From Chrysopilus asiliformis (lineage: Eukaryota > Arthropoda > Insecta > Diptera > Rhagionidae): a DNA stretch of 64,000 bases. Both the position numbers and the translations under genes were made by a program. Positions 23,888 to 38,800 of this stretch are shown piece after piece (the stretch's first letter is position 1; every line of letters begins with the position of its first letter). Below the pieces are notes generated by a model that saw only the letters and a program-made list of their open reading frames with translations, was not told the DNA's origin and ran no database searches. Where the stretch lies: the NCBI GenBank assembly GCA_964034945.1, contig OZ035962.1, positions 108,683,034 to 108,747,033 of the forward strand, given 5' to 3'.

Positions 23888-26800
23888 GTAAATATAACAT
23901 GTCTCGTATTCGCTTTATTAATAAACACCATTTGCAAAAATTCTCTGTCAACTTGACGTTTATTGTAGGCAGAAACTGTTATTTCATATGGATTTTTCCA
24001 GTGGTTTCAGTAGATTGGCGTAGGATTCGGATAAAAAGCTAAAAGTGAAAATTATTTAAAAATCAACTACATACCATTCTTGAATTAATCTGTTCTCTTT
24101 TTCGTTGGCACACGAAGTCTTTTTTTGTTCTCTCAGTTCACTTTTTCTTGAATGATAATTTTTCCGTGCGTTGAACAACTGTAAAGCAACTCACTCTCCT
24201 ATCGAGTGACCGAGCCCAAAAAATTAATAACAAAATCCAACAAAAAACCCATCTCTGTGTGTGTTTGGTTTGAAAGAGAACCAGAGTGATATCAAAAGAA
24301 TTGCCCTGAGAGGAAGTTTACACGCATACGCCCAACAAGTTTTCTTACAGAACAGAAAAAACATAAGTAAACGCTCCATGTACCAACTAACAGATTTTTT
24401 TTATTCAAATAAACACTGCTCCAAGTTCTTTGATAAATTTACAGTGAACTACACAAATTGTCCATATTAAACCACGATTTTGACACATCTTGATCTGTTT
24501 TTCGCCAAACTTCCTTATTGCAGGTACTTTTTTTTTTGAAAATTCATGAAAACTAATAATTTTTGTAGATTTTCGTACCTTCCGAAGGGTAAATCAATAG
24601 AATACGATGATATGCTCAAGGTTAGGTCATGCCATGAAATGCAAGTGTGTGAGAATTTTTTTTATTCATTATCTCGAATGGCGAAACGCAAGTAGTACAG
24701 AGTGGAACATTAAGTACATATTTATCGCAGCATAGGAAAAACGTGTAACATACTTGGATTTTTGGATTGTATGAGAAAGAGAATGAAATGAGAGACAATT
24801 TCCCAAAGTTGCTGAGCAAGAGTAAAAATGTACAAAAGTTGATTTTCTTTTGGATAAGGGGCGTAGCGGGAAAGTGTGAGATTTTCGAGTTTTGGCAACA
24901 TTGCGCATCGTGTTATGTTTTGATTGTACATTCAAGGTCGTGATGCCGTTGCTATAGTTACTATTAATGGCGTTACGGAATTAACAAATTGAAAGAATTA
25001 TGAATGAAAAGTGGTCATGCAATAACCTTTTTTTTCTGTTTTCCTCTAGTTTTTTTTTCTGCCCCTTGTAAAATTACAATTTGATTGTTTTTCTTGATAA
25101 CAGTAATGACTGCTTAATAATTTTCTTATTCCTTCACTTTTATGACTTATTCTGTTTGGCCCAGGTGCTAAGGCCAACGTCTTCATTAAAAAAAAGCAAG
25201 ATTTCCTTGGTTTTGGTTTTTCCTCAAAGGTTTTTTTTTTTTATTATTATGCGAGTAAAGAAAGTAATTTGGGGTTTTTACTCTTCAATGTCTCAAAGTT
25301 ATGAATGAATTGTTTATATTGTGTAATTGTACACGGAAAAAACATATAGGAACCATTCCACCAAAATCGCATGCTCCAGTCCACCATAGATGGGAAAAAA
25401 CGGCATAGTGGTCAAATATGGGAATCATTCCTATAAAAAAGGTGTAACAGCTCCCACATTTTTTAGGACACATTCCAACAAAAAAGTGGTCGTATTCTTT
25501 TTTTTTTGGTGTAACTATTCCCAAAATTATGGCAAAGACTCCAACGTGTTACATGGGAGAGATTACTATATATGTTAGACTGGTTACGACAAAAATATGG
25601 CGACATTCCCTTTTTAAAGGACTCAATCCTATAAAACGTTGTAATGTCTCTATTGATTATTGGATTCTCTCCTATATATATTCGCGACATTCTAACTTGA
25701 AATAGGACACGTTCCTATAATTATAGCACCAAGTCCTATCTGTATAGGACTGGAGACTTCTTTTATTGGATCCTGTCCAATGTAAAGGGGATAAACAAAA
25801 ATTCGAGTTATCGAATATTCGAGATAGAGAAGTTCGGGGCCTCAAAATATTAGAGATATGAAATAGCTCAAGCAAAAAAAAACGCCCCGTAATTAAAAAA
25901 ATTCTCCGGTAAACAAGTGTCAGAGTGTGGCACTAGGCAGGTCCAAGCTATATATACTCCGAGTTCGCAAACCACGTGTGAATTATAATCGAAGAAAAAA
26001 TTCGACTTGAATTATCATATTCGCTGAATCCCATTTGCATAGGAATGACTCCACCAAAACTTAGGATTCATTCCATCTTTTTTGTAGGACTGATCCCTAC
26101 ATAATATTGGAGTCATTTCAAAAACAGTGGGAATGATTCCATTCCATAATATAGTAATGTTTCCACCTCAGATTAACAACGTCTCCAATGCAAACTAGGG
26201 ACGAGTGCTACTTTTGTTGGAATGTGTCCATTCTTCTCTCAGTCCTATTTACATAGTAATGATTCCACGAAAAGTAGGACTAGTTCCAACATTTATTGAA
26301 GCCTTTCCTACAAAATGGTGCAATGACTCCTATAATCGCTTTCCACCATTTTATAGGAACGATTACTATGGAGATTTTTTCCGTGTAGTTATTCGAATAA
26401 GTCGAGCTTGACTTAAAGTTTCTGCCCATTGAAAGTAACTACGAATTGATAAAAATAATATTTATTACACACCGATAAAGATAAAAATATGGACACATTA
26501 TTAAATATGTATGGAGCTATTAACAATTAACGGACGGACCACGTAAATTTGCGTTTTCCCATTGTGACTTCCTAGTACGGGCCACGTAGATTTACGTTTT
26601 TGCTTGAATTTTTAGTCAAAACCATAACGCTTCAAAACGATACATGTATGTTTATTTAATTCTCCTAAAAAATGCCCGCAAACCGAGAAAAGCAGAGCAG
26701 ATTCGACCCATCCGTTAAGTGTTAAAATTCGAGTGCAATTTTATAATTTTTTTAAATATTCTAGTATCAAGAAAAAAACTGGATTTGGTGCCATAAAGAA

Positions 26801-29800
26801 AAATAACATCTTTAGAACTATCACGAATATTATGAGAATTCAGTACTACTAATTAGTTACTGTACATAGCGATATTTCAGATACATTGCAGGCTCTACAC
26901 ACAGAAAAAATAGAGTAAATCTATTTTATAATAGGAAATCGTAATTACAACCGGATTTTCCATAATACAGTAGAGTCTCGATTACGTGGACACTTCATTA
27001 TATGAACAATCCAGTAACATGAACCGCCTCGCTGTCAACATTGAGTATCTTACAACGTGAACAAACAAGAAAACTGGTACTCTATAACCTGAACAAAAAT
27101 TACACTAACTGGAGTTACCTATGCGGAATACAACTTGTTTTTCTTCTGTATATGTATGGAATATAAATGTAATGAATAGTCTTCTGTATAGAGTTGAAAT
27201 CTTTACTCATGCTGTGCAATAGGCCGAAAATCGAAACCTTGAATGGGATACTGTATTGGTACTCAAGAAATTAAAAGAACAAGCAGTAATGGAAACCACT
27301 ACCAAAACACAAAAACAAACAAAAATTACAGAATACTTATTGTAATGCATTCTCTTGTCACTTTTTCTATTGAATACAGAAATTTCTTTCTTTTATAGTA
27401 ATATAAGCATGTTTTATATTAAAATTTTCTTTAAAAATTTCACCTCTTGAACGTGAACAAATTCACAAATGTAAACAAGCCATGTCTGATGTGTGTTCAC
27501 ATTACCGAGACTCCACTGTAGTTAGATTTACTATTCTATAGTAATAATCCTTGGCTTCGATTGCAACTCTAGGTGCAAAAAAGCAGGTTTTCGATAACAG
27601 TTACGGGCTCGTAACATAGCGATCGTTTACAATTACGGTTTGTGTCCCTGTCTTACCTGACTTCAAAATTCCAATCAATAATAAAAAATGTGAGTATATA
27701 AATTATTAAATTAAAAATAATGAGAGGTGTATCGACAGAAACGTGTCCACTTGAAAAAGCCCAGCGCTAGCCGGCGAAACGTCGAGGCATTGAATAAAAA
27801 CCACAGAACTATATAACATAGAACAACTGTCACCATACAAAGCTCTGCTGAAAAATGGTCCCAAAAGTATTTCCCTCTTTATCGTACTTGAACGCATCCA
27901 CTGAACTGTATAAGGTCGCGAAATTCAAATTTAGTTTGCCGCGAAATTCAAATTTCACAAGTTTGAGACTAACTTTAGGCGCAAACAAATACCTTTAGGC
28001 GCCAACACCATTCCGAAAGTCTATTTTCCTTTGACAGCTCACGGTTTAAACGAGAGGAGTATATTTATTTTCATACGGTTATCTTGCTCTTACTTGACTC
28101 GTTTTGATTCACTGAACTGTATTGAAATGGGACCATTTGAGACAGCAAATCGAGCGATCTAGTATATCTATGATAAAAACAAAATGCTCCACACATAATC
28201 GGATTTTTAATCTAAAACGGGTAACCCGAGAAGATATCCACGTTACAACACTCTCCAGAAACAAATTTAGATCACGAAATGAGATTCCACTGTACTTGCA
28301 AATTGGAAAAAAACTCGCAAAACTGTAGATATTTTCATACGTCATTTTATCTTTAAGCAATTTAAAAGTCTTTTCACATCAAAAAGTGGCAAAATTTAAC
28401 ATTTTTAACATTGCAAACTGTTTTATAGTTAACTCATTCAACACAAATTTGTCCAAATGAGATGCCATCAGTTTTATGTTCTATTTGGCATCAAAATTTG
28501 AAATTTAACGAGTTTTATGGACAGAAGACGCCTCTTTAATTTAATCAATGAATAAATGTCGAACCTTAAATTCTCTGACGTCAATGCAAATTACAAAAAA
28601 AATTAAAAAACTAACCTTCCACAAGACTGGATGGTCAAGCCACATACCGCACCTTAATTTGAATTATACCTAAATAAGATTTCAAATTATAAGCACAGTG
28701 AAGAAGATGAAAAAACCAGTTTTTGGGGATTTTTGACCTTTATAGGCATTGTAAAACTTCATCATAAATTGATTCAGGGATGGAAAAAAAATCCTGATTC
28801 TTTAACATCTTTTTTTTGTCATAGATTCGATAAGATGACCAAAGGTTTTTTCGATTTGTGTCGTCAAAGAATGGATAGAATTTGATGGCTTCTTATCATT
28901 TTATCGTTTGGGCAAATTTTGCCAATTTTCATAAGCTTCCGGTTCTACATTACGCTTTTTGATAAAATAATGTTTTATTGTGCCCAAAATAAAATTATTG
29001 TATTATTACAGTGGAACGTCCATATAACAATGTCGCTAGAGGAACGAAAAAAATTCGTTATATTTTAAAAATTTAGTTAAATGGAGTTTTCGTTATATTG
29101 TGGGGGTCTCACTGTACATGTGCTTGTGGATAGAGAAGTAATACCTGAGTTGATCAGGCGATCGAAGTCAGGAAGGTGAGATCTATATTGATATTGGCAA
29201 CAACCTATATGTAGCTACCAAATAATTTTACTTCATCACTTATTACTTTCTTATACGAATTAATATACGAAGTATAATAAAGTATTGTTTTCCGACCTTA
29301 TACTTTTGCCTGAATAACATTTCCCGAGTACACCTGAGTCGATTTGAGCATTATGACAAAAATGTCTTTCTCAATAACTAATAGAGCTAGAGCCATGAAA
29401 TTTCACAGGCATATTTGATCCTGGAATGGGACGCTCCTATCAATTATTGTTGGAAATCTTTTAACCGGAAGTAACCAAAATGGCGGCTTTTTAAAAATTC
29501 CACTTTCCTTTTTCCCAATTTACTCCGAAACTACGCGTTTTTAGTAATCTTACCCTTGGAGCACAATGAACGCAATCAAGCCGCAACTAAGGACGCTTCG
29601 AACTGTCACGCAACGCAGTTCAGGAGCGGTTGAGCACAATAGAAGCGTCGTCTGTTGCGTTGTGAGACAAACACAGAAAAACTAAAAGTGAATTAAAGTG
29701 GAAAAATATATAAAAAATTGATAATTTTGAAGCAATAATTTGCTTTCTTGGTCTTTATTTTTGTTATTTGTATGTTATTGCACTAAGGCTATCAATTTCT

Positions 29801-32800
29801 CCTCGAACGACATTTCTCCAACCTCACTTTATGAACTGTCAACGCAGAGTTGTTGCGTTAAAGTTCAAAGTTTGGCAACTTTTGCGTCGATGGTTGCGTT
29901 AAATGCGTTCACTGTGCTCATTCAAAAGCATTTCTGTGATATAAACTCGTAAGTGACATTTGGATGCGTGATGGTTGCGATCATTGTGCTCCAAGGGTTA
30001 TGTATGACACAAGTTAAAGATAGTAAAGTTTTCTATACTTTTATCACTGTATTTGCAGAGTAAGTCATTTAACTGTTTTTTATAATTATACATAGAAAAT
30101 GCACTCGATATCTCAAACAGGTATCGAGATGGGCCATTATTTAAAAAAATCTTTTTTTTGCGATCTTCTCGAAAATTAATGGATTTTTGGTTGTAATTTT
30201 TTATGTAAACTCAAATGAATTGTGCAGGAACGTAGATTTTGTATAAGAAAGTCATATGTTGTTCACATCAGGTTTTTTTTGCTTCCGAAACTTCCGATCA
30301 CTAAAATTCTTATCGTCATAGTATGTGGAATGATAGCCAACTTCCGGAATTCGCCGTAAGCGACCATCAATTCCTCGCTTAGCATTGCTCATAACATCCG
30401 ATCGTGTCTTTTTTAATAAATAAATATTTGTTTGTCCATGGCTTATCTAAAGTTTTGAAAATAGTGTGCCACAATATCAAGATAACATTTTTAGTCAATT
30501 CAGATGTTCAATAGCTAATGTTTATGAAAGAAATATGAAATTATTGCGTTCTTATATCAATTGAGAAAAACGAAATTGCTAGACAGAAGTTAATCAATGG
30601 TTAAAAAATGAAGTTTTTCAAGTCATCTGCTGTTCAAATCAGATATTTTTTCTGTCGTTTTTGTCATCATGGTTATTGACGAAACAAAAACAACAAATTC
30701 GTCCTAATTTTTTTTTTCACGAAAAAAAAAATGTTTTAAATTATAGTTTCAAATGAAATTTAATGTATTGGAAATTTATATAAATTGTCTTTTATATTGT
30801 TCTATTTTACAAGCAGTCTTTCTATGCCATTTTCTCGTAAACGGTTAAAACCACCGGGTCTATGATTAAATAAAGGTTCGTACTATGAAACCTTCGACGT
30901 ATGAAATATGAATTCGTTCGTCATCATGGTTTATTTAACAATAATTTTAAAAAGATATTGCCTAACCAAAATATTAAATTTTACAATGTCGTCTTTCACG
31001 ATTAGTCGCTACTATTTCAGATAAGGGAACAAAATGTGGAGAATGATTAATTTATTGGCATTTAACACAATATCAGCAATCAAATTCCTTATTTGATTTC
31101 AACGATATCAAAAATTTTATTGCGTTCAATTGACATTATTTTACGCAGTAATGGGCCGATTCGCGCATTTAAGGCATTTCCGCCAGAATTGTGCATGAGA
31201 TTTTTACGTGGTTACGAACATGATTCGAGAGTGGTATTTTATGTGGTGAATATTGCTTTTGAGCCCACGATAATTAGACTTGTGTCCCTGACTATCCACC
31301 TGCGATCTGAGAGGTTATTCACACATTTTTCTTTAAACGTCTGAGGCCTAAAAAAATTTGCTTACAGCGATGAAATTCTTCGAACATGATACATTCCAAC
31401 AGAAGTTTATTTATGAGCCCACCTTCACGAAGCTGCCGAACCATTGAGGCGGCTATAGTTTCTTCCCGCTGTACGGAGGCCGAAATCCGCAATTTTCTTT
31501 AAACTGAATCAGTACTCTCGAATTTTTTTTTATTTTGTTTACATTGTGGTGCATGAGGCGCGATGTAACATTTGTGACATTTCAATTTTCTCTTTCGTAT
31601 TTGATTCAAGAACTCTTAAAGATTGCTTGGGTCGATAAGGCAACTAAATTAAATACCGAACCGATGGCGAAGGCGGATTATCGCCATCATCATAAACATC
31701 GACATCCTCATATGTATTTGTGATGACGTCAACCGGAATTGCGAAATGAATGTAGGCCGAAAATCTGGGGCTTTCCCATCAACAAACGGCGGCGTCGGCA
31801 AAGAGACTATGCAGGGCTGCCGTTCCGTTCCGTTGCCGGTTACCATCCCATCATCACTACTATAGCGGCCATCACTAATGATATATGCTAGTACTTATAT
31901 GACATACGAAATTGGCGTGCTTCCTACGCGTAATTTCAACCGTTGTTATACTCAAGACTAGATTGGACATTTGATTCTAATCTGTTTGGGTTGATGTAGT
32001 GCTCTATGGCCGCCCGTCGCTTATTTATGATCCACAATGGCTAAAACTGCTCCAACGACATGATTCCAGTCGTCACAGCCACCTCCATCGCGTTTCCTGT
32101 GTTGTGTAGTCATCTATCTTCGGTTCTGAGAAATCAAAACATAAGAAATAAAAATCTTGTGTAAACACACAAAAATTAATGTTCATTTGGAATTAGGAAT
32201 TCCTTTGGCTTGGTGGAAACATCTTTGAATTACGGATACCAGAGGGCAAGTGTTCAAAGACCACTACTACTGACGGTTAGCTTATGATTTGCAAATGGAC
32301 GAGTCAACGTTCCGGCTAAGTGCCAAGTTCCGCTCAAAAAAGTCACCAAGCACAGGGTGTTATATAATAACCCACCTCACAAGTGCAAGGCACGGTAATG
32401 TAATCCAAAAACTCTAGTGTTTTTACACATTCAAATCATTGATCTGTTTTCTAAAATGCAATGCAACACTTTGTCGCTCGAGTATTGTTTTGACGTATAC
32501 GCATAGATATACTAGATCGCTCGATTTGCTGTCTCAAATGGTCCCATTTCAATACAGTTCAGTGAATCAAAACGAGTCAAGTAAGAGCAAGATAACCGTA
32601 TGAAAATAAATATACTCCTCTCGTTTAAACCGTGAGCTGTCAAAGGAAAATAGACTTTCAGAATGGTGTTGGCGCCTAAAGTTAGTCTCAAACTTGTGAA
32701 ATTTGAATTTCGCGGCAAACTAAATTTGAATTTCGCGACCTTATACAGTTCAGTGGATGCGTTCAAGTACGATAAAGAGGGAAATACTTTTGGGACCATT

Positions 32801-35800
32801 TTTCAGCAGAGCTTTGTATGGTGACAGTTGTTCTATGTTATATAGTTCTGTGCGTATACGCCATTTCCTACAGCTGAGATATTTGTGTTAAAAAACACAT
32901 CTCCTTTCGTTCTTCCGACCCTCCTGAACTGTGCTTCGGCATTAAAGGCTCTTCTCCTAAGCTCTGTCTGGAATTATAAACAAAAGTTTGAATTTAATTT
33001 ATGACAAATATGGCCGATAGATTTTCTTTCAATATTCTTGAATACTAGTTTTGTTAATAGACTTTTAGTAAAACCAAAATTTAGATTGGTGCCACAATTA
33101 TTTCCAGGATTTTCTTAGATATTAAAAACTAGTAATCGTCAAAATTCCAACAATGGCTGAGTGTTGTTTTGTCGTTTGAACTTTTTTTTTCAATTTTTGA
33201 CCCCTGAAGTTAGTTTTTTTGAGATTTTTTTCAATAGCTAAAATAGATGCTTATTCAAAGACTAAGTTTAGTTTCTAGGGCATCAAGAAGAATCAGGAAT
33301 TTCTTGTTTAATATTTAAAACGGAAGTAAAACCAAACAGCTTTGCCTGTAAATATTTTTAGAATTTAGTCTTTGTTCAATTGAAAATATGTTTCTTAAAA
33401 GTTTTGATCGATTCAAAATTACAAACAGGAAAATTAAGTGACTGACTGATTATGTAGCACCCTGTATACACTGGAGCCAAAGTTTCGTAGTTTATATCTC
33501 TGTCCGTGTGTGGCCGTTTGTGGCCATTTCGGATGATTGCGAAGCTGTGTCTGCCAGATTGCCTGGCCTGACTTGGACAACCTTCACTGTCCTCGCTCGT
33601 GTAAAAAATATCGGACTCGGTGTTCGCTTTAAGACTAGAGATCGCTCGCTTTTGGTGATTTCGTAAGTTTTGGCATGATTATGTCATACCTGGGGCGCAA
33701 AGTTTTTCTGAATGGGCGAGAAATTTATGAACCGATTACACATATTAAATGTGCGAACGGTATTTTACGTACAGATATGAATATCTACTCAACGGTCAAC
33801 AGAAAGAAATATTTAAATGTTAATATACCGCGTTTGTGTGATTTTTTTCTTATATAGCCTGGACAGTTGGCATATCACAACATCCTCTTGGATCACAACC
33901 GATTACAAATATGCACAACATAAAAAAAAAAGAACATCATTTCCTGGGCATATGGCATGTGAAAAAACAAAGCATGTGAATAAATTTCGTTTTTATTTGC
34001 GATTTTGTTTCATCTCGTTTCCAGTCTTGAAAGAACTCTAATCAAGATTGTTATTTTATGATAAAAGTAGTTGCGTTTTGTTTAATGTTTCCGGTGTCAC
34101 ATTATTTGTGATCCGGCTTTATCGCTTCCGAGAATCAGATATTTTATCTGATTATTCGTTTTACAAATATTTTACACTTCGTTTTTACAATCGGCGTTAA
34201 TTACACAATAAGGTTGACACAGAATAATTGTAGGATGACTTAAAGCTGTAAATTTAATAGAAGAATCCATCTAGTTAGTAATTTGATTTCTTTATATATT
34301 TTGGAAATAACTGCAATCAAATACTTCAGAAATAGAATGTTTGGTCAGAAATTTATACAGAAAATTGATTGCCCTTTCTGGTTATGTAATGCTCTTCAGG
34401 TATTTCGGTAAATTTCAAGTCTAGTGGTTAGTGTGTTTTCGTCTTCCATAAAAAGACAGATTCACTATGAAAATTTATAAAATTTTGAGCCGCTTTTGGG
34501 GTCGAAGAATCCGATTCGGACGTTAATAAGTCTGTAAGGATAACGGAAAGACGTTAAGAAGTCTGTAAGGATAACGGAAAGACGTTAAGAAGTCTGTAAG
34601 GATAACGGAAAGACGTTAAGAAGTCTGTAAGGATAACGGAAAGACGTTAATAAGTCTGTAAGGATAACGGAAAGACGTTAAGAAGTCTGTAAGGATAACG
34701 TTAAGAAGTCTGTAAGGATAACGTGATTATCCTTTTCTTCGTGTGGGGGTTTGTCGAGTCGCTGAATCCGATTCTGGAATCGGAAAGTCCGTAAGGATAT
34801 TTCAAAGGCAAGTATATTTTGCTGGTAAATACGTTAGTTATTGTATTCAAGCAATTTCCATGCTCGACAAGAAAAGTTCGAGTTACAGAGATCAATATAT
34901 CAATTCGAATTACAAGATACACAATATAAAAAAATTGTTGTTCGAATTAGTGTGATATTGGAATTACCGAGTGTTCGAATTTCCGAGTCTCTACTTTATA
35001 TTCGAAGACTTAAAAGTGTAAAAAAAATATTTTTTTCTTTTATCTTTTATTAAAAAAATGTACTAGAAACCAAAAAAAAATAAATTTTTGGGTCCTGTAT
35101 ATCAGAAATAAAAGCGGGATAAATATTTCTTTTATTTTTTATGCTTTTATTCCCATAAATGTTTTACTTTAACCTACAAAAATTTCAATTTTTCAAGCAA
35201 CTAATACAACTTCCTTTGTTTATAATAATCATTTTCCGGATTCTGGGAAACGATTTTTTACCAAATCATGTGAATACAAATATTTTATTCATGTTTCTCT
35301 AAAAATACGTTAATATTAGATTTCCATTTAATGGAAAGTAATTCTGAATCAGTGTATAATCATAAAACAAAGTTAGCGGATAGTAAAAAAGAGAACAAAA
35401 ATATAAAATTCAACGGAAATGATCCGATCATTTCGATTCGATTTTCCCACTAAAAGATCAAGTGAATCAGATCGTCCGGTAATGTTGGATGGGCAGTGAT
35501 GGAATCATTCGAGATGCCATGGAATTGTATGGCAGAGGAGGCTATGATGGCGTGGCCGACCGACCGCCGAAGGCAAAACATAAGACTATGCATACGTTAT
35601 TTAGCCGTTGTACGATCAGCATCATAAAACTTTTGCTAACAACTGGAAATGATCATTCTTTGGAGCCCATTTCACTTGAATAACAAATCCAATAGCATTC
35701 ATACTAGTGGTAGTGGTCGGTAGCTCATATGGATGGATAGTTGCTTTTCGGTAGCGTTGCCAGATTCACGAAATCTCATTCTTCCATTCGATCCTCTTGG

Positions 35801-38800
35801 CTCTGAAATTAGGAAGTTCAATTGTACATTATAAAATTTGGTTTTTATAAGAATTTCCACAAGAACTATCTGACCGAAATTTCAATTTCAACCGAAATTT
35901 CAATCCAATCGGTCGAATTGTTTTCAAATTTCGTTTTAACAAGTTGTGGAACATACTATGTCCTATACCTTCCATTAATAGACGAAGCGGATATTATTAA
36001 ATTTTGTGGTGAATAAATTATTTCAGTATCTACTATTTACTGATCGAGAAAATTGATTTTTTTATAGTTCCGCTAAATACTATTTGATTTTCACACTTCT
36101 AGCCTGGCACGTCTGCCAACTCGAACGGAAGTGTAATAGCGAGTAAATCTTATTCCTTTTGGTATTCTTTGAGTTTTTTGTCTGCATGTCTTATAAGAAC
36201 GATCATCAATTTCTAAGAAAACCAAAAAAGAAAAACAATCGCTCACGCACTAGACATGTTGCTGTTGCGCTAAGAGGATGTTATATCGACATCGCTCCAT
36301 CTCACTTCATCCTCAAGACTTTGAATGCCAGGAAAAATGATGGTCTAAGGGCACTCCTATACGACGACAACCAGTGATCACTATGGTCAATGACCGCATC
36401 GCCAAGTCGCTTACGCAGCCCCAATCGTAGACATAGCGCGCGATCATCATTGCTGCGTTCTCTTGCTTTCTGTGGCCAAGAAATCTTTAAGACGTTCCCG
36501 TTGCGCCCGCCATTCGTTCAATTGGCTCGTTTTCGATTTCCCTCTTGACTCTTTGCTAGCCCCAGTTGATCCGGTCGTCCGTCTGGTGGCGGTTGGTAGA
36601 ATTGCGGTTGAAACGTCTTATTTCTTATAGCGTTTATTTCACTGTAATATGCGTTTCATTTGGTGCCACTTCTTCCTATTGATTATGAATGTGACTGTTC
36701 TTCTTAGACCATTTTGGACTGGGGCTGCAGTGAGGCGAAATGTTGGCGGCCTTATCAATAGCGGGCTGTGGAGCCATTGGGAAGTGCTGACGTCGCCAAT
36801 GTACGAGTTTGCAGACCTTATACCCGCTACAAATTCACTTTGAAATTATTATTAATTGGTATTAACGAGTGCGGGCGATAACTTGATATTAGCGTTTTTC
36901 TTCAAACAGGGTAAATTCATTTAGCAAAGGAAAGAACACATTTGGGTATGACACCATTATTTAAAGCTCCCTTTCAGTTCTAGTAAAATCAAAACAAATT
37001 TAACTCTTCTAGACTGGAAAGATATCTGGAAAACATCAAATTGAAGTCCAAAACATGGAAAAACTTATTGTCGAAAAATGTTTACACAAAAAACTAAAAA
37101 TAGGAAACTAGCCGCCTGAAAGGGTTAAAGTCTTAGTCAATTCTGAAAATTTTATGTTCTGGCATTGGCAAAATGTGCAAAGAAAATGATTTATTGCCGT
37201 TGCATGATTAGCTGGCCATTTTTTTTTCTTGTTTGAATTTCTTGCTGTTGTTTTTGCTTATTCGGATGAAACAAGAATTTGCAGTTTGGTTGCCCAGTGG
37301 CTCTGCGCTGCCCACGAAGGTCATTGTAAGAAAACGCCAAGTCCAAAGTAATACAACAGTCGATGATGCGAGCGATTGTGAGGACATAGGCAAACCACAC
37401 CACTATTCTAGTTAACCTAACTGGTAGTTGGACAATTATTATAGTCTTATAAACTCATTCTTTGATTAACTTTAAGTGCGCAATAATGCACATATGAATC
37501 AGCCAATAATATATTTTTTGATTATTTTTACATGTTCTATACTCAAATATATATTGTTATTTTTAATTAAAAAAATCGCGTTAAATTTTTGCATTTTGTA
37601 AACTTTAATCTATTTGACCTTCATTTGAATTTTGAAAATTTGATTATATAGACGAATTTTGACATTAAATTTGGCTGGATTTTTAATTGAGATGAAAAAA
37701 TGATGATATATACACGGAGAGAAATCCAAATAGGAATATACTACACATTGGACTCTTTTGCAATGATTCCCAAAAATAGGGAATTATTCCTATGTTGGGA
37801 AAATTTCCTATTTTTTTTTCTTTGGCATGAATTCACATTGGGAATCATTACCAAAAAAATATCTCGTATATTCCTATTTTTTTAAAGAATTTGTCTTATT
37901 ATTTCTCTCCGTGTATATATACGTCATATATTAGGGTGGGGTAATTTGGGGGACACCTGTATTAAAAAAAAATCTACTCTAAACATCGAAATAATACTAA
38001 TTAAAAAAACCAATCCACGAATATTTTGTTGTGCTGCACTTATTTCTCAATTATGCTCTCATCCTGAATATTTTCAAAGTATTATAATGTCTCAAACTTC
38101 ATTAGGTGAATATATAACAGTAGTTCGTGGGAATGAAATTCTTTTCTGAATTGTTTCAACGCAACAATTGTTTATTGTATGCGTCCCAAAAGAGAAATTC
38201 CTTCACCATGGGAAATTTTGTGTTTTTATTTGATTAATCCAAGTTAAGTCACATTTTTCAGCTTTTTTTTTCACAAAAAAGGTTTATGCAACGAGTAGTG
38301 TAGATATCACTCTTTTTTTTTTAACTAGTAACATATTTTGAATTTTGACCGGCATTCTATAATTTATGAAATCCAATTATTTGTTTCAAATCTTTTATAG
38401 AAAGTGAAATCGTGTACGTGACTTGGAAAACGTTATTCCAGTTCTTCAAATACGAATTGAAATGTTTTCAGAATTTTCTCGAAAACGGTTGATATACAAA
38501 AAAATTAAAACAAGCGGTGAGATGACACATTTCTTACATAATTAAACCTAATACGATAAACACTTGAGTATATTTATACAAACATCAACAAAAACTTGAG
38601 AATTAAATCAGGTGGAAACGTGTTTAGTATTTAGAGCACAGATCCACAGATGGGTCTTTTAACAAAAGTTAAATTACATTCAAAAACGGGAAGAATTGAA
38701 TCACTTTCAGCCCCTCTCTCATGCAACGAAAAACCTATTGCGATTTTCTCAAAAAAGGTTCGTTTTTTTCACAAAAAATGTTAACAAGTGTTTCAAATGT

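Larger units (their letters stand above)
32991..37710. other. Mkp3: Intron 1 segment, mostly single-copy in appearance
   Basis: Apart from the minisatellite at 34519 and the weak TTAA element at 36963, I see few repeats. Segments 35,460-35,770 and 36,240-36,840 are less AT-rich, which would fit conserved non-coding DNA. That is inference from composition only. Confidence 0.35.

Noticed and set aside
25285..25690. Overlapping 62-79 codon frames
   Set aside because: They arise from the GGAATNATTCC word chain and have no protein-like conservation.
32512..32799. 95-codon minus-strand open frame
   Set aside because: It lies entirely inside a hAT MITE present in three copies.
34519..34723. CRISPR-like array of 31-bp units
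   Set aside because: Units are directly adjacent with no unique spacers and the DNA is from an animal; it is a minisatellite.
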